This document shows positions 56,386 through 64,000 of a stretch of 64,000 bases of DNA, one piece after another. Made by a program: the position numbers and the translations under genes. The notes under the pieces are model-generated. The model was not told the DNA's origin and searched no databases. It was given only the letters and a program-made list of their open reading frames with translations. The stretch comes from an uncultured Caulobacterales bacterium (GTDB lineage Bacteria; Pseudomonadota; Alphaproteobacteria; Caulobacterales; Maricaulaceae): positions 1 to 64,000 of the forward strand of contig CALFVT010000004.1 of the NCBI GenBank assembly GCA_937928165.1, read 5' to 3'. Position 1 is the stretch's first letter. Each line of letters opens with the position of its first letter.

Positions 56386-57243
56386 ATGGCAAAATGTTCT
56401 TTTATCGGTCTGGGCGTTATGGGCTATCCCATGGCTGGGCATCTTGTCAGTGCAGGGCATGACGTAAGGGTCTGGAACCGCACAAATTCTAAGGCAAAAA
56501 CATGGGCCAGTGAGTATAAGGGCATAGCCGCTGATACAATAGAAGATGCTGTAGACGGGGCTGATTTTATTTGTCTTTGTGTTGGAGATGATTCTGATGT
56601 TTACGCGGTTATGGAACCTATTCTGCAGGCGGCACGGTCTGGCGCGGTCGTTATAGACCACACAACGGCCTCAGATGACTGCGCAAAGACCTGCTACGCC
56701 AATGCGGCAGGCAAGGGCCTAGCTTTTATTGATGCGCCGATTTCAGGCGGCGAGGCGGGGGCGGTCAACGGCCAATTAACCGTCATGTGCGGCGGCGACC
56801 AAGCGGCCTATGATGCGGCCAAGCCAATTATGGATGCCTATGCCAAAGCAACAAAGCTTATGGGGCCCAGCGGGGCCGGGCAAGTGACGAAAATGATCAA
56901 TCAAATCTGTATTGCGGGGGCTGTGCAAGGCCTCGCGGAAGGGGTGCATTTTGCGCAAAAAGCAGGATTGAATGTCGCCGATGTTGTGGAGGCGATTGGC
57001 AAAGGCGCGGCGGCGAGCTGGCAAATGCTTAACCGTGCAGAAACGATGGATAAGGATGAGTTTGAACATGGCTTTGCTGTAGATTGGATGCGTAAAGACC
57101 TCGGCATTGCACTGCGAACAGCCGAGCGTATTGGTGCGGATTTGACCTTGGCCAAGCAGGTGGATGGATATTACGCCGAAATTCAGGAAATGGGCGGTGG
57201 CCGTTGGGACACATCGAGCCTGTTACGGCGGCTAACGACATAA
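56386..57243 (+). CDS. NAD(P)-dependent beta-hydroxyacid dehydrogenase
   Basis: The 285-residue protein belongs to the 3-hydroxyisobutyrate dehydrogenase family. It has the GLGVMGYPMAGHL dinucleotide-binding loop, the DAPISGGEAGAVNGQLTVMCGG substrate loop and the catalytic Lys in GAGQVTKMINQI. Relatives act on 3-hydroxyisobutyrate, tartronate semialdehyde or succinic semialdehyde; the substrate is unresolved. It is divergent from the SLC13 gene by 87 bases. Confidence 0.93.
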   Translation: MAKCSFIGLGVMGYPMAGHLVSAGHDVRVWNRTNSKAKTWASEYKGIAADTIEDAVDGADFICLCVGDDSDVYAVMEPILQAARSGAVVIDHTTASDDCAKTCYANAAGKGLAFIDAPISGGEAGAVNGQLTVMCGGDQAAYDAAKPIMDAYAKATKLMGPSGAGQVTKMINQICIAGAVQGLAEGVHFAQKAGLNVADVVEAIGKGAAASWQMLNRAETMDKDEFEHGFAVDWMRKDLGIALRTAERIGADLTLAKQVDGYYAEIQEMGGGRWDTSSLLRRLTT

Positions 57244-57276
57244 TAATTATTTTCGAAAACCTTTTAAATTCAATGT

Positions 57277-57302
57277 ACGGACAGGAATGACGTCGCGTCC
57301 GT
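57277..57302 (+). promoter_or_regulatory. Inverted repeat upstream of the RHH/EF-hand gene
   Basis: ACGGAC at 57277-57282 and GTCCGT at 57297-57302 form an inverted repeat with a 14-base centre, in the 126-base gap before the next gene. It could be an operator. The short stem makes chance likely. Confidence 0.3.
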
Positions 57303-57369
57303 GCGGGCTTTGGCTTAAGCTTAGGGGCGAGATTGCATAATATTTCATTGTTCTGAAAAGGAGAATGTT

Positions 57370-58152
57370 ATGACGGACGACCACAAAGATAGGCCAGAGC
57401 CTTGGGAGAAGAAAAGTGAGCGCTTTGAAATTCGCTTGCCGTTTTCTAAAAAACAAGCCTTCCTTGAAGCCTGTGAAGCGCAAGGGGATACACCCAGTGA
57501 AGCTTTGCGGCGATTTATTCATACTTATTTGCGCCGCTCGGAAGAAGATAGCCTTGGGCCTGCACGGCGCAGGCTTCGCTATAAAGCGCGGCAAAACTGG
57601 GTGTTTGGATTATCTGGCGTTCTGGCTATTGGCGCGATGTCCATAGCGGGGCCGCAGGGCTGTGCGTCGATAAAAGCGCAAAAGATAGAGAGCCAAAGGC
57701 AGGCTTTGTTTACGGCTTATGATAAAGACGGCAGCGGCGCCCTAGAACGCGGCGAAGTCACAAGCAATGATAAGGCGCTTCATGATGTGTTAGATATTGA
57801 TGATAGCCAAACGCTATCTTTAGATGAGTTTCTTATACGCGGCCGAATGCAGCTTATGAAAAGCTATGAAGGATATGATACGGACAAACGATCACTTTAT
57901 CCGGACCCCTATCTGGATCGTGAGCTTGTTGTATTTGATTTAACCGATCATGAAAACATTGTTTTAAATCGCTGGAAACAAAATCCAGAGAACAATGTTA
58001 GAGATAAAGCGGATCGATTAATTTTCCGCCATTACCTTACAGGTAAGTTTCGAGGCTATTTAGGTGAAACAACTGTGAACTTTGATACGAATGGAGAGTT
58101 TGCAAGTATTACATTGCAATATGATAAGAGTTTGTTGAAAACTGATAATTAG
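57370..58152 (+). CDS. Membrane protein with RHH-like N-terminus and EF-hand pair
   Basis: A 260-residue protein of unusual make-up. Residues 18-56 (RFEIRLPFSKKQAF..., then EALRRFIHTYL) look like a ribbon-helix-helix domain, basic residues follow, a transmembrane helix spans about 77-95, and two EF-hand loops come next: 118-129 (DKDGSGALERGE, canonical) and 142-153 (DIDDSQTLSLDE, less regular). The C-terminal 90 residues are unrecognised. If inserted with the N-terminus inside, calcium could be sensed in the periplasm and DNA contacted in the cytoplasm; this is inference. AAGGAG lies six bases before the ATG. Confidence 0.85.
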   Translation: MTDDHKDRPEPWEKKSERFEIRLPFSKKQAFLEACEAQGDTPSEALRRFIHTYLRRSEEDSLGPARRRLRYKARQNWVFGLSGVLAIGAMSIAGPQGCASIKAQKIESQRQALFTAYDKDGSGALERGEVTSNDKALHDVLDIDDSQTLSLDEFLIRGRMQLMKSYEGYDTDKRSLYPDPYLDRELVVFDLTDHENIVLNRWKQNPENNVRDKADRLIFRHYLTGKFRGYLGETTVNFDTNGEFASITLQYDKSLLKTDN

Positions 58153-58209
58153 ATTGAAAGCTTTGTTCTAAATCCTCCATCGTGATTTTTTTTCTAAAAC
58201 AACTAAGCT

Positions 58210-59196
58210 TTAGCGTCCTAAAACCTCCGCCGCTTTGGGGGCGAAATAGGTTAATATGCCGTCGCATCCTGCGCGTTTGAAACACATGAGGCTTTCCATC
58301 ATAACACGGTCGCCGTCTATCCAGCCATTTTGCGCGGCGGCCATGATCATGGCATATTCTCCGCTGACTTGGAACGCGAATGTCGGGCGGCCAAATTCGG
58401 CTTTGATACGGGTGACAATATCAAGATAGGGCAGGCCGGGCTTGACCATGAACATGTCTGCGCCTTCATAGATATCAAGTTCGACTTCTCGCAAAGCTTC
58501 TTGGGCATTGGCGGGGTCCATTTGATAGGTGCGTTTATCGCCCGTCAGGGCCGTAGCTGTCCCAATGGCGTCCCGGTAAGGACCGTAAAAGCCAGACGCA
58601 TATTTCGCGGCATAAGACATGATGGCGAGGTCTTCGAAGCCGTGAGCGTCAAGGCGGCTGCGAATCTCTCCCACGCGGCCGTCCATCATATCCGACGGGG
58701 CGACAATATCCGCGCCGGCTTGAGCCAAAATAAGCGCGCTATCGCAGAGCATATCAACGCTGGGATCGTTTAAAATAAGACCGTCTTGCATTAATCCGTC
58801 ATGGCCATGATCTGTATAGGGGTCGAGGGCGACATCGACGATAATCCCAATATCAGGAGCCGCTTGTTTAATAATTTTAATCGCCAGCGGAATAAGCCCG
58901 TCCTCATTAAGGGCTTCTTGGGCATCGCTTGATTTAAGTTTGGGGTTAATATGCGGAAACAGCGCAATGGCCGGAATGCCGAGCGCTTGTGCGCGTTTGG
59001 CTTCACCCGCGAGGGCTTTCAGGCCTATACGGTTCACACCCGGCATTGACGGGACAGGTTCAAAATCAATATCTTGATCGGTGATGATAACCGTCCAAAT
59101 GAGGTCATCTAGGCTAAGGCGATTCTCAGATGTGAGGCTTCGAAGCCAATCTGTGCGGCGAAGCCGACGTAGCCGCGTTGTTGGATAGGTGCTCAC
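58210..59196 (-). CDS. hemB: Porphobilinogen synthase (delta-aminolevulinic acid dehydratase)
   Basis: HemB (328 residues) condenses two 5-aminolevulinates into porphobilinogen for heme. It carries the active-site Lys in ADMFMVKPGLPYLD and the second Lys in MSYAAKYASGFYGPYRDA. The metal region reads DVALDPYTDHGHDG, lacking the cysteines of zinc enzymes, so this is the metal- or magnesium-type form usual in the class. The GTG at 59196 is preferred because GGAG lies six bases upstream; an ATG at 59208 is also open. It is divergent from hemA. Confidence 0.97.
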   Translation of the reverse strand: MSTYPTTRLRRLRRTDWLRSLTSENRLSLDDLIWTVIITDQDIDFEPVPSMPGVNRIGLKALAGEAKRAQALGIPAIALFPHINPKLKSSDAQEALNEDGLIPLAIKIIKQAAPDIGIIVDVALDPYTDHGHDGLMQDGLILNDPSVDMLCDSALILAQAGADIVAPSDMMDGRVGEIRSRLDAHGFEDLAIMSYAAKYASGFYGPYRDAIGTATALTGDKRTYQMDPANAQEALREVELDIYEGADMFMVKPGLPYLDIVTRIKAEFGRPTFAFQVSGEYAMIMAAAQNGWIDGDRVMMESLMCFKRAGCDGILTYFAPKAAEVLGR

Positions 59197-59262
59197 AGTG
59201 AACTCCATTATATTATTTGCTTTAATTTAGCGCGAGAATGCGATAAATTTGCTTAAAGTCAA

Positions 59263-59286
59263 TTTACACCTCGCATAAAGTGTAAA
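59263..59286. promoter_or_regulatory. Inverted repeat in the hemB-hemA intergenic region
   Basis: TTTACAC and GTGTAAA form a perfect 7-base inverted repeat with 10 bases between, centred about 63 bases before hemA and 79 before hemB. A shared operator for both heme genes is plausible. It does not match the FNR or Irr/Fur consensus that I can recall. Confidence 0.45.
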
Positions 59287-59337
59287 ATGGCGATATGAAA
59301 CATAAAAAATGAAGACAACGCTTTTTAGGCCGTGAAT

Positions 59338-60564
59338 ATGCCAAAACTTTATCGCGATATATTTCAAAAATCGGTCGATAGTGTCCGAGAAGAAGGACGT
59401 TATAGAATATTTCGTGATATTCGCCGTAAAAAAGGTGCGTTTCCACAAGCGATTTGGTATCATGATGACCATCAAGAAAAAGAAATTACGGTCTGGTGCT
59501 CTAATGATTATCTTGGCATGGGGCAAAATGAATGTGTGATTGAGGCCGTTAAAGCCGCCGTTGATACGGCAGGCACAGGGTCGGGCGGAACACGTAATAT
59601 TTCCGGCACAACACGTTATCATGTGCAGCTTGAAGATGAGCTCGCACAGCTTCATCAAAAAGATTCGGCTCTAGTTATGACATCTGGCTATGTTGCCAAT
59701 GAAGCCGCTTTGTCCACATTGCAAAAAATATTACCCGGGTTGATTGTTCTATCTGATGAGATGAATCATGCCTCTATGATTTCAGGTATTCGCAATGGGC
59801 GCTGTGAGAAGCATATCTTTAAACATAATGATATGGATGATTTAGAGAATAAACTTAAGTCATTACCGATTGACGCGCCCAAACTCATCGCCTTTGAAAG
59901 TGTTTACTCCATGGACGCCGATATTGCGCCGATCGAGACTATCTGTGATTTGGCTGAAAAATATGGTGCGATGACTTATATCGACGAAGTTCATGCGGTT
60001 GGCATGTATGGCCCAACAGGCGGCGGCGTGGCTGAAGCTCGTGGCCTTATGAGCAGAATTGACATCATCCAAGGCACGCTTGCGAAAGCTTATGGTATGA
60101 TTGGCGGTTATATTGCAGCCGACAGTGTTATTATCGACGCCATTCGCTCCCTTGCGAGTGGATTTATCTTCACGACCTCTATTCCACCCAGTACGGCGGC
60201 GGGGGCTTTGCGATCTGTTCGGGTTCTTAAGATGACGCCAGAAAAACGCACGCAACACCAAGACCGGGCCAATGCCCTTAAAACGCGGTTTAGAAATGCA
60301 GGCTATCCTTTCATTGATGGCGAAACCCATATCGTTCCGCTTATGGTGGGGGATCCCGTGAAATGCCAAGCTATTTCTGATCGGCTGATTAATGATTTTG
60401 GTATATATGCGCAACCGATTAATTATCCAACCGTGCCGCGCGGGACAGAGCGCCTTCGCTTTACACCAAGCCCATTTCATAATGACGCTATGATGGATGA
60501 CCTTATGGCTGCCCTTGATATTGTTTGGGCTGAATTTGGTCTTGAACGCCAAAAGGTGGCTTAA
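59338..60564 (+). CDS. hemA: 5-aminolevulinate synthase (C4 pathway)
   Basis: ALAS (408 residues) makes 5-aminolevulinate from glycine and succinyl-CoA with PLP, the first step of heme synthesis in alphaproteobacteria. The PLP-binding site shows [15 protein letters not shown] with the Schiff-base Lys, [11 protein letters not shown] and the [17 protein letters not shown] substrate loop. The ATG at 59338 is used; a GTG six bases earlier is possible. It lies next to glyA, which supplies glycine. Confidence 0.97.
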   Translation: MPKLYRDIFQKSVDSVREEGRYRIFRDIRRKKGAFPQAIWYHDDHQEKEITVWCSNDYLGMGQNECVIEAVKAAVDTAGTGSGGTRNISGTTRYHVQLEDELAQLHQKDSALVMTSGYVANEAALSTLQKILPGLIVLSDEMNHASMISGIRNGRCEKHIFKHNDMDDLENKLKSLPIDAPKLIAFESVYSMDADIAPIETICDLAEKYGAMTYIDEVHAVGMYGPTGGGVAEARGLMSRIDIIQGTLAKAYGMIGGYIAADSVIIDAIRSLASGFIFTTSIPPSTAAGALRSVRVLKMTPEKRTQHQDRANALKTRFRNAGYPFIDGETHIVPLMVGDPVKCQAISDRLINDFGIYAQPINYPTVPRGTERLRFTPSPFHNDAMMDDLMAALDIVWAEFGLERQKVA

Positions 60565-60661
60565 ACCTTACAGCCATATGTTTTGTGAAATTTACTGTTA
60601 GGCCGTTGCGAGCGATGCAAATTATACGTAAGCGGGCTTGTCATCATTATAGGAGCGATCT

Positions 60662-61966
60662 GTGAGCGCCGTAAAATCATCACCCTCATTAAGCGAATCT
60701 TTCTTTACAGAAAGCCTTTCGCAAAGTGACCCCGCATTATGGGACGCCATGCAAAAAGAACTCGAGCGTCAGCAACAAGAAATTGAATTGATTGCCTCTG
60801 AAAATATTGTCTCCAAAGCGGTGATCGAGGCGCAAGGCTCTGTGCTAACGAATAAATATGCCGAAGGCTATCCGGGTAAACGTTATTACGGCGGCTGTCA
60901 CTATGTTGATATTGCTGAACAGCTCGCGATTGACCGCGCCTGTGAATTATTTGGCTGCGGCTTTGCGAATGTGCAGCCCAATTCAGGTTCGCAGGCTAAT
61001 CAAGGCGTGTTTTTGGCGCTTATAAAGCCGGGCGATACGATTTTAGGTATGGATCTCGCTTCCGGCGGGCATCTCACCCACGGTGCACCGCCGAATATGT
61101 CAGGTAAATGGTTTAATGCGGTGACTTATGGTGTGAAAGAATCCGATCACCTAATTGACTATGATCAAGTCGAAGCGCTTGCACTTGCGCATAAGCCGAA
61201 AATGATTATTGCCGGCGGTTCGGCCTATTCCCGCGCTGTTGATTTTGCGCGGTTCCGCGACATTGCAGATAAAGTGGGAGCTTATCTTCATGTGGATATG
61301 GCCCATTTTGCGGGTCTTGTGGCAGGCGGACATCACCCAAGCCCGTTTCCGCATGCTCATGTGGCAACGACGACGACCCATAAAACCTTGCGCGGCCCGC
61401 GCGGGGGCATGATCCTCACCAATGATGAAGGCCTTGCGAAAAAGTTTAACTCAGCCATTTTCCCCGGCCTTCAGGGTGGCCCGCTTATGCATGTGATTGC
61501 GGGTAAAGCGGCTGCCTTTGGTGAAGCGCTAAAACCGGAATTTAAAGATTACACCGCCCGCGTGATTGAAAATTGCCGCGCCATTGCGGGGGCCCTCGTT
61601 GAGGCAGGTTATGCCGTCATTACAGGCGGTACGGATACGCATCTGGCCTTGATTGACCTCTCGCCCAAAGGCGTTAAAGGCCGTGATGCGGAGAAAGCTT
61701 TGGGCCGTGCGTTTATTACCTGTAATAAAAACGGGATTCCTTTTGATAAAGAGAAATTCACTATCACATCGGGCATTCGTATTGGTTCACCGGCAGGGAC
61801 TACGCGCGGTTTTGGCCCCGCAGAGTTTCGCGAGATTGGTCAGTTGATGGTTGAAGTGCTCGATGCTTTGGCAGAAAATCCAAAAGGCAACCCGGATGTC
61901 GAAGCCTCTGTGAAAGAGCGCGTCATGTCTTTGACCGCTCGCTTTCCGATTTACCCGAATATGTAA
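60662..61966 (+). CDS. glyA: Serine hydroxymethyltransferase
   Basis: GlyA (434 residues) interconverts serine and glycine with tetrahydrofolate, feeding one-carbon units and glycine for heme. The PLP lysine lies in [11 protein letters not shown], and [26 protein letters not shown] and [17 protein letters not shown] are family blocks. The start is a GTG with AGGAG six bases upstream. The N-terminus is about 20 residues longer than in E. coli. Confidence 0.98.
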   Translation: MSAVKSSPSLSESFFTESLSQSDPALWDAMQKELERQQQEIELIASENIVSKAVIEAQGSVLTNKYAEGYPGKRYYGGCHYVDIAEQLAIDRACELFGCGFANVQPNSGSQANQGVFLALIKPGDTILGMDLASGGHLTHGAPPNMSGKWFNAVTYGVKESDHLIDYDQVEALALAHKPKMIIAGGSAYSRAVDFARFRDIADKVGAYLHVDMAHFAGLVAGGHHPSPFPHAHVATTTTHKTLRGPRGGMILTNDEGLAKKFNSAIFPGLQGGPLMHVIAGKAAAFGEALKPEFKDYTARVIENCRAIAGALVEAGYAVITGGTDTHLALIDLSPKGVKGRDAEKALGRAFITCNKNGIPFDKEKFTITSGIRIGSPAGTTRGFGPAEFREIGQLMVEVLDALAENPKGNPDVEASVKERVMSLTARFPIYPNM

Positions 61967-61972
61967 CGGTCT

Positions 61973-62437
61973 ATGCGCTGCCCCTTTTGCTCATCCGAGG
62001 ACGTTCAAGTCAAAGATAGCCGCTCTGCCGAGGATGGTAATGCTATACGCCGCCGCAGGCTATGCGGTTCATGCGGGGGGCGGTTTACAACATTTGAACG
62101 GGTCCAATTACGCGACCTTGTTGTTATCAAAAAGTCAGGTAAAAAAATTGCCTTCGACCGCAATAAGCTTTTGCGCTCTGTTATGATTGCCATGCAAAAA
62201 CGCCCCGTTGAGCGAGATAAAGTTGAGCAAATGGTGTCTGGTGTTGTTCGGCGTCTTGAAAGCGGCGGTGAGGGGGAAATCACTTCTGATTATATTGGCA
62301 AGCTTGTTATGGAGGGTTTAGCTGAGCTCGATAAAGTGGCCTATGTGCGCTACGCCTCTGTCTATAAAGATTTCCGCGCGACAGGTGATTTTGAGAAGTT
62401 TATCGACGCGGAGAAGCTCTCCGATAATGAGGCCTAA
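61973..62437 (+). CDS. nrdR: Transcriptional repressor NrdR
   Basis: NrdR (154 residues) represses ribonucleotide reductase genes in response to nucleotides. The zinc ribbon has Cys3, Cys6, Cys31 and Cys34 ([11 protein letters not shown] and [13 protein letters not shown]); the rest is an ATP-cone domain ([16 protein letters not shown]). It lies six bases after glyA and six before the ribD-like gene. No nrd genes or NrdR boxes are in the window. Confidence 0.97.
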   Translation: MRCPFCSSEDVQVKDSRSAEDGNAIRRRRLCGSCGGRFTTFERVQLRDLVVIKKSGKKIAFDRNKLLRSVMIAMQKRPVERDKVEQMVSGVVRRLESGGEGEITSDYIGKLVMEGLAELDKVAYVRYASVYKDFRATGDFEKFIDAEKLSDNEA

Positions 62438-62443
62438 GATTTA

Positions 62444-63109
62444 ATGGCGCGGCCTCAAATCACCCTTAAAATTGCCAGCTCCCTTGACGGTAAAATAGCT
62501 TTATCCAATGGACAATCCGAATGGATAACGGGCGAGCAGGCGCGGGAGCATGGCCGCCGCCTAAGAAGTACACATGACGCAATATGTGTCGGCGCGAATA
62601 CGGCCGTGATTGATAACCCGCAGCTAACAACGCGCCTGTCGGGGCTAAAAGACCCCAGCCGTATTATATTTGATACATCGGCCCGTCTTTCTCCGCAGTC
62701 TAATTTGGCTTTAACTGCGCGGGATATTCCTGTCTATCTTGTCACAGCGCAGGCAAGGCCTGCGAGTGATAGATTGGAATCCCTTGGGGTTATTATTATT
62801 GCTGCGGGAGTGAATGATGCAGGCCATGTTGATATATTGCGCGGGCTTGATTTATTGCGCCGCCGCCACGGGGTGATCTCTTTATTACTCGAAGGAGGCG
62901 GAATATTAGCCGCGAGTTTTATTAAATTAGGCGTTGTTGATATAATTGAATGGTACCGGGCGTCGATGGTTTTGGGGGGTGATGGGCGTAGTGCGGTCGG
63001 TGATCTTGGATTATCTGATATGGCATCTGTTTATAAGTTTGAACGCGTTTCGATAACAGAGCTTGGCCCAGATATTCATGAGCGTTATGAACGGCGACAG
63101 GTGAGCTAA
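62444..63109 (+). CDS. RibD-type reductase domain without deaminase
   Basis: The 221-residue protein is the RibD C-terminal reductase (RibD_C/DHFR-like fold), starting MARPQITLKIASSLDGKIA and showing WITGEQAR, GANTAVIDNPQLTTR and LLLEGGGILAASF. It reduces the aminouracil ribosyl phosphate in riboflavin synthesis. The usual N-terminal cytidine-deaminase-like domain with HAE and PCxxxGxTPPC motifs is absent, and the ATG lies right after nrdR, so it is not hidden upstream. The deaminase must come from elsewhere, or this is a related reductase. Position between nrdR and ribE supports the riboflavin role. Confidence 0.9.
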   Translation: MARPQITLKIASSLDGKIALSNGQSEWITGEQAREHGRRLRSTHDAICVGANTAVIDNPQLTTRLSGLKDPSRIIFDTSARLSPQSNLALTARDIPVYLVTAQARPASDRLESLGVIIIAAGVNDAGHVDILRGLDLLRRRHGVISLLLEGGGILAASFIKLGVVDIIEWYRASMVLGGDGRSAVGDLGLSDMASVYKFERVSITELGPDIHERYERRQVS

Positions 63110-63110
63110 T

Positions 63111-63737
63111 ATGTTTACGGGCATTATTACAGATATCGGGGAAGTGCTAGAAGTGACGCGCGGCACGGGCGGTGAGTGGGGCGACACCCGCATCAAAGTC
63201 GCCTCAAGCTATGAGCCGGGCGGGATTGCCATTGGCGCATCGATTTCCCATGCGGGTGCCTGTATGACTGTGACCGAAAAGGGAGAGTATCCGCGCGGGT
63301 CATGGTATAGTTTTGATGTGTCTGATGAGAGCTTATCTAAAACGACAATCGGCTTATGGAAAACGGGTGAAAAGATTAATCTTGAACGGGCTTTGACGGG
63401 GACGGATGAGCTCGGCGGTCACCTTGTCACCGGGCATGTGGATGCCGTCGGCTATTTAAAATTCCGTGAACATATTGCGGGTTCTCTTAAACTTGATTTT
63501 TTTGCCCCTGAAAGCCTGCGTGCGGCCATTGCGCCTAAGGGGTCTATTGTAATTGACGGAGTCTCTTTGACGGTGAACGATGTCTATGATGATGGATTTA
63601 GCGTGAATATTATTCCGCATACTGCAGAGGTTACAACATTGGGACAATTACAGCCTGATGATAAAGTAAATCTGGAAATTGATCTGATTGCGCGCTATGT
63701 GGCGCGGTATCTATCGCATATGAATGCGGGGAAGTAA
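63111..63737 (+). CDS. ribE: Riboflavin synthase, alpha subunit
   Basis: The enzyme (208 residues) dismutates two 6,7-dimethyl-8-ribityllumazines into riboflavin. It starts MFTGIITDIGEV and has two related lumazine-binding halves (GASISHAGACMTV, GHLVTGHVDAVG and KGSIVIDGVSLTVNDV). It follows the ribD-like gene by one base and precedes ribB by nine. No FMN riboswitch is seen within this run. Confidence 0.97.
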   Translation: MFTGIITDIGEVLEVTRGTGGEWGDTRIKVASSYEPGGIAIGASISHAGACMTVTEKGEYPRGSWYSFDVSDESLSKTTIGLWKTGEKINLERALTGTDELGGHLVTGHVDAVGYLKFREHIAGSLKLDFFAPESLRAAIAPKGSIVIDGVSLTVNDVYDDGFSVNIIPHTAEVTTLGQLQPDDKVNLEIDLIARYVARYLSHMNAGK

Positions 63738-63746
63738 AAAACTGGA

Positions 63747-64000
63747 ATGACTGTGACGATCAATAAAGCCGCATCAGATGATGTTTATGCCCTCGCAACG
63801 CCGGAAGAGATTATCGAAGACGCCCGTAATGGCCGTATGTATATTCTAGTGGATGCGGAAGACCGCGAAAATGAGGGTGACCTTATTGTTCCTGCGCAAT
63901 TTGCAACGCCCGATGCAATTAATTTTATGGCGAAACACGGGCGCGGCCTGATTTGTCTTGCGATTGAACAGGCCAAAGCCGATGCGCTAGGCCTTAGGAA
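63747..64000 (+). CDS. ribB: 3,4-dihydroxy-2-butanone 4-phosphate synthase (partial, runs off window)
   Basis: An open frame from ATG 63747 continues to the last base of the window (84 codons). It reads EEIIEDARNGRMYILVDAEDRENEGDL, the signature of the RibB enzyme that makes the four-carbon unit of riboflavin. The ORF is cut by the window edge, so I cannot tell whether a RibA (GTP cyclohydrolase II) part is fused behind it, as often in this order. Confidence 0.93.
   Translation, partial: MTVTINKAASDDVYALATPEEIIEDARNGRMYILVDAEDRENEGDLIVPAQFATPDAINFMAKHGRGLICLAIEQAKADALGLR

Noticed and set aside
59863-60552. A 229-residue frame opposite hemA
   Set aside because: The hemA frame on the other strand is clearly coding with catalytic motifs; this is a shadow.
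1-64000. tRNA, rRNA, insertion sequence, prophage or defence genes
   Set aside because: None recognised on either strand; gaps are short and filled mainly by control regions.

Overview
The window is an ordinary, gene-dense chromosome segment of an alphaproteobacterium. The signs are: heme made by the C4 route (a 5-aminolevulinate synthase gene divergent from a metal-type hemB), an RNase E with the acidic insertion in its S1 domain that is usual in this class, the order rpoZ-rel-pyrE-pdxJ-acpS-rnc-era-recO, the order glyA-nrdR-ribD-ribE-ribB, and dsbA/aroQ/accB/accC as neighbours. Moderate base composition, many secreted peptidases and small outer-membrane proteins suggest a marine, possibly stalked member of the Hyphomonadales/Maricaulales group. 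That lower-level placement is inference.

Layout. 1-504 is a gene-free stretch of short hairpin repeats. 505-6036 holds an A-type Fe-S carrier, a uracil-DNA-glycosylase-like protein, two unknown membrane proteins, a secreted protein of unknown function, a YjbR protein, two tandem glutathione-transferase-like genes and a membrane-anchored alpha/beta hydrolase. 6057-10335 (minus) is a DEAD-box helicase and an exported amidohydrolase pair, one member of which has lost its metal ligands. 10423-14620 holds accC, accB and aroQ, then thiS-thiG on the other strand, then a DsbA-like protein. 14695-19186 (minus) is an M48 peptidase with TPRs and RNase E. 19633-25407 (plus) is an N-acetylmuramoyl-L-alanine amidase, PBP1A and prfB; prfB needs a +1 frameshift. 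25449-28572 (minus) is bactofilin, an M23 peptidase, a DUF455 ferritin-like protein and Bcp.

28687-36201 holds a very large AsmA/YhdP-like protein, tyrS, a beta-barrel outer-membrane protein, a family-5-like UDG overlapping a NYN nuclease gene, and folK. 36294-45489 (plus) is the housekeeping run rpoZ, rel, pyrE, pdxJ, acpS, rnc, era, recO, parC, without the lepB often found between acpS and rnc. 45557-50164 is LemA, an HtpX-like M48 peptidase and an M16 lipoprotein peptidase. 50231-56298 (minus) is an SLC13 permease, the arginyl-tRNA-protein transferase bpt and a three-gene TRAP transporter. 56386-58152 is a beta-hydroxyacid dehydrogenase and a membrane protein joining a ribbon-helix-helix-like domain to EF-hands. 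58210-64000 is hemB, hemA, glyA, nrdR, a RibD reductase domain without its deaminase, ribE and the start of ribB.

Functionally, several neighbours act on the envelope: amidase with PBP1A, bactofilin with M23 peptidase, M48/M16 peptidases with LemA, and the AsmA-like protein. Others form metabolic sets: accBC, heme, riboflavin and glycine/one-carbon. I found no phage, insertion sequence, CRISPR array, tRNA or rRNA, and no clear new defence or biosynthetic system. The best leads are the RHH-TM-EF-hand protein, the prfB frameshift, the deaminase-less RibD, the degenerate amidohydrolase partner, and the repeat-built tail of RNase E.
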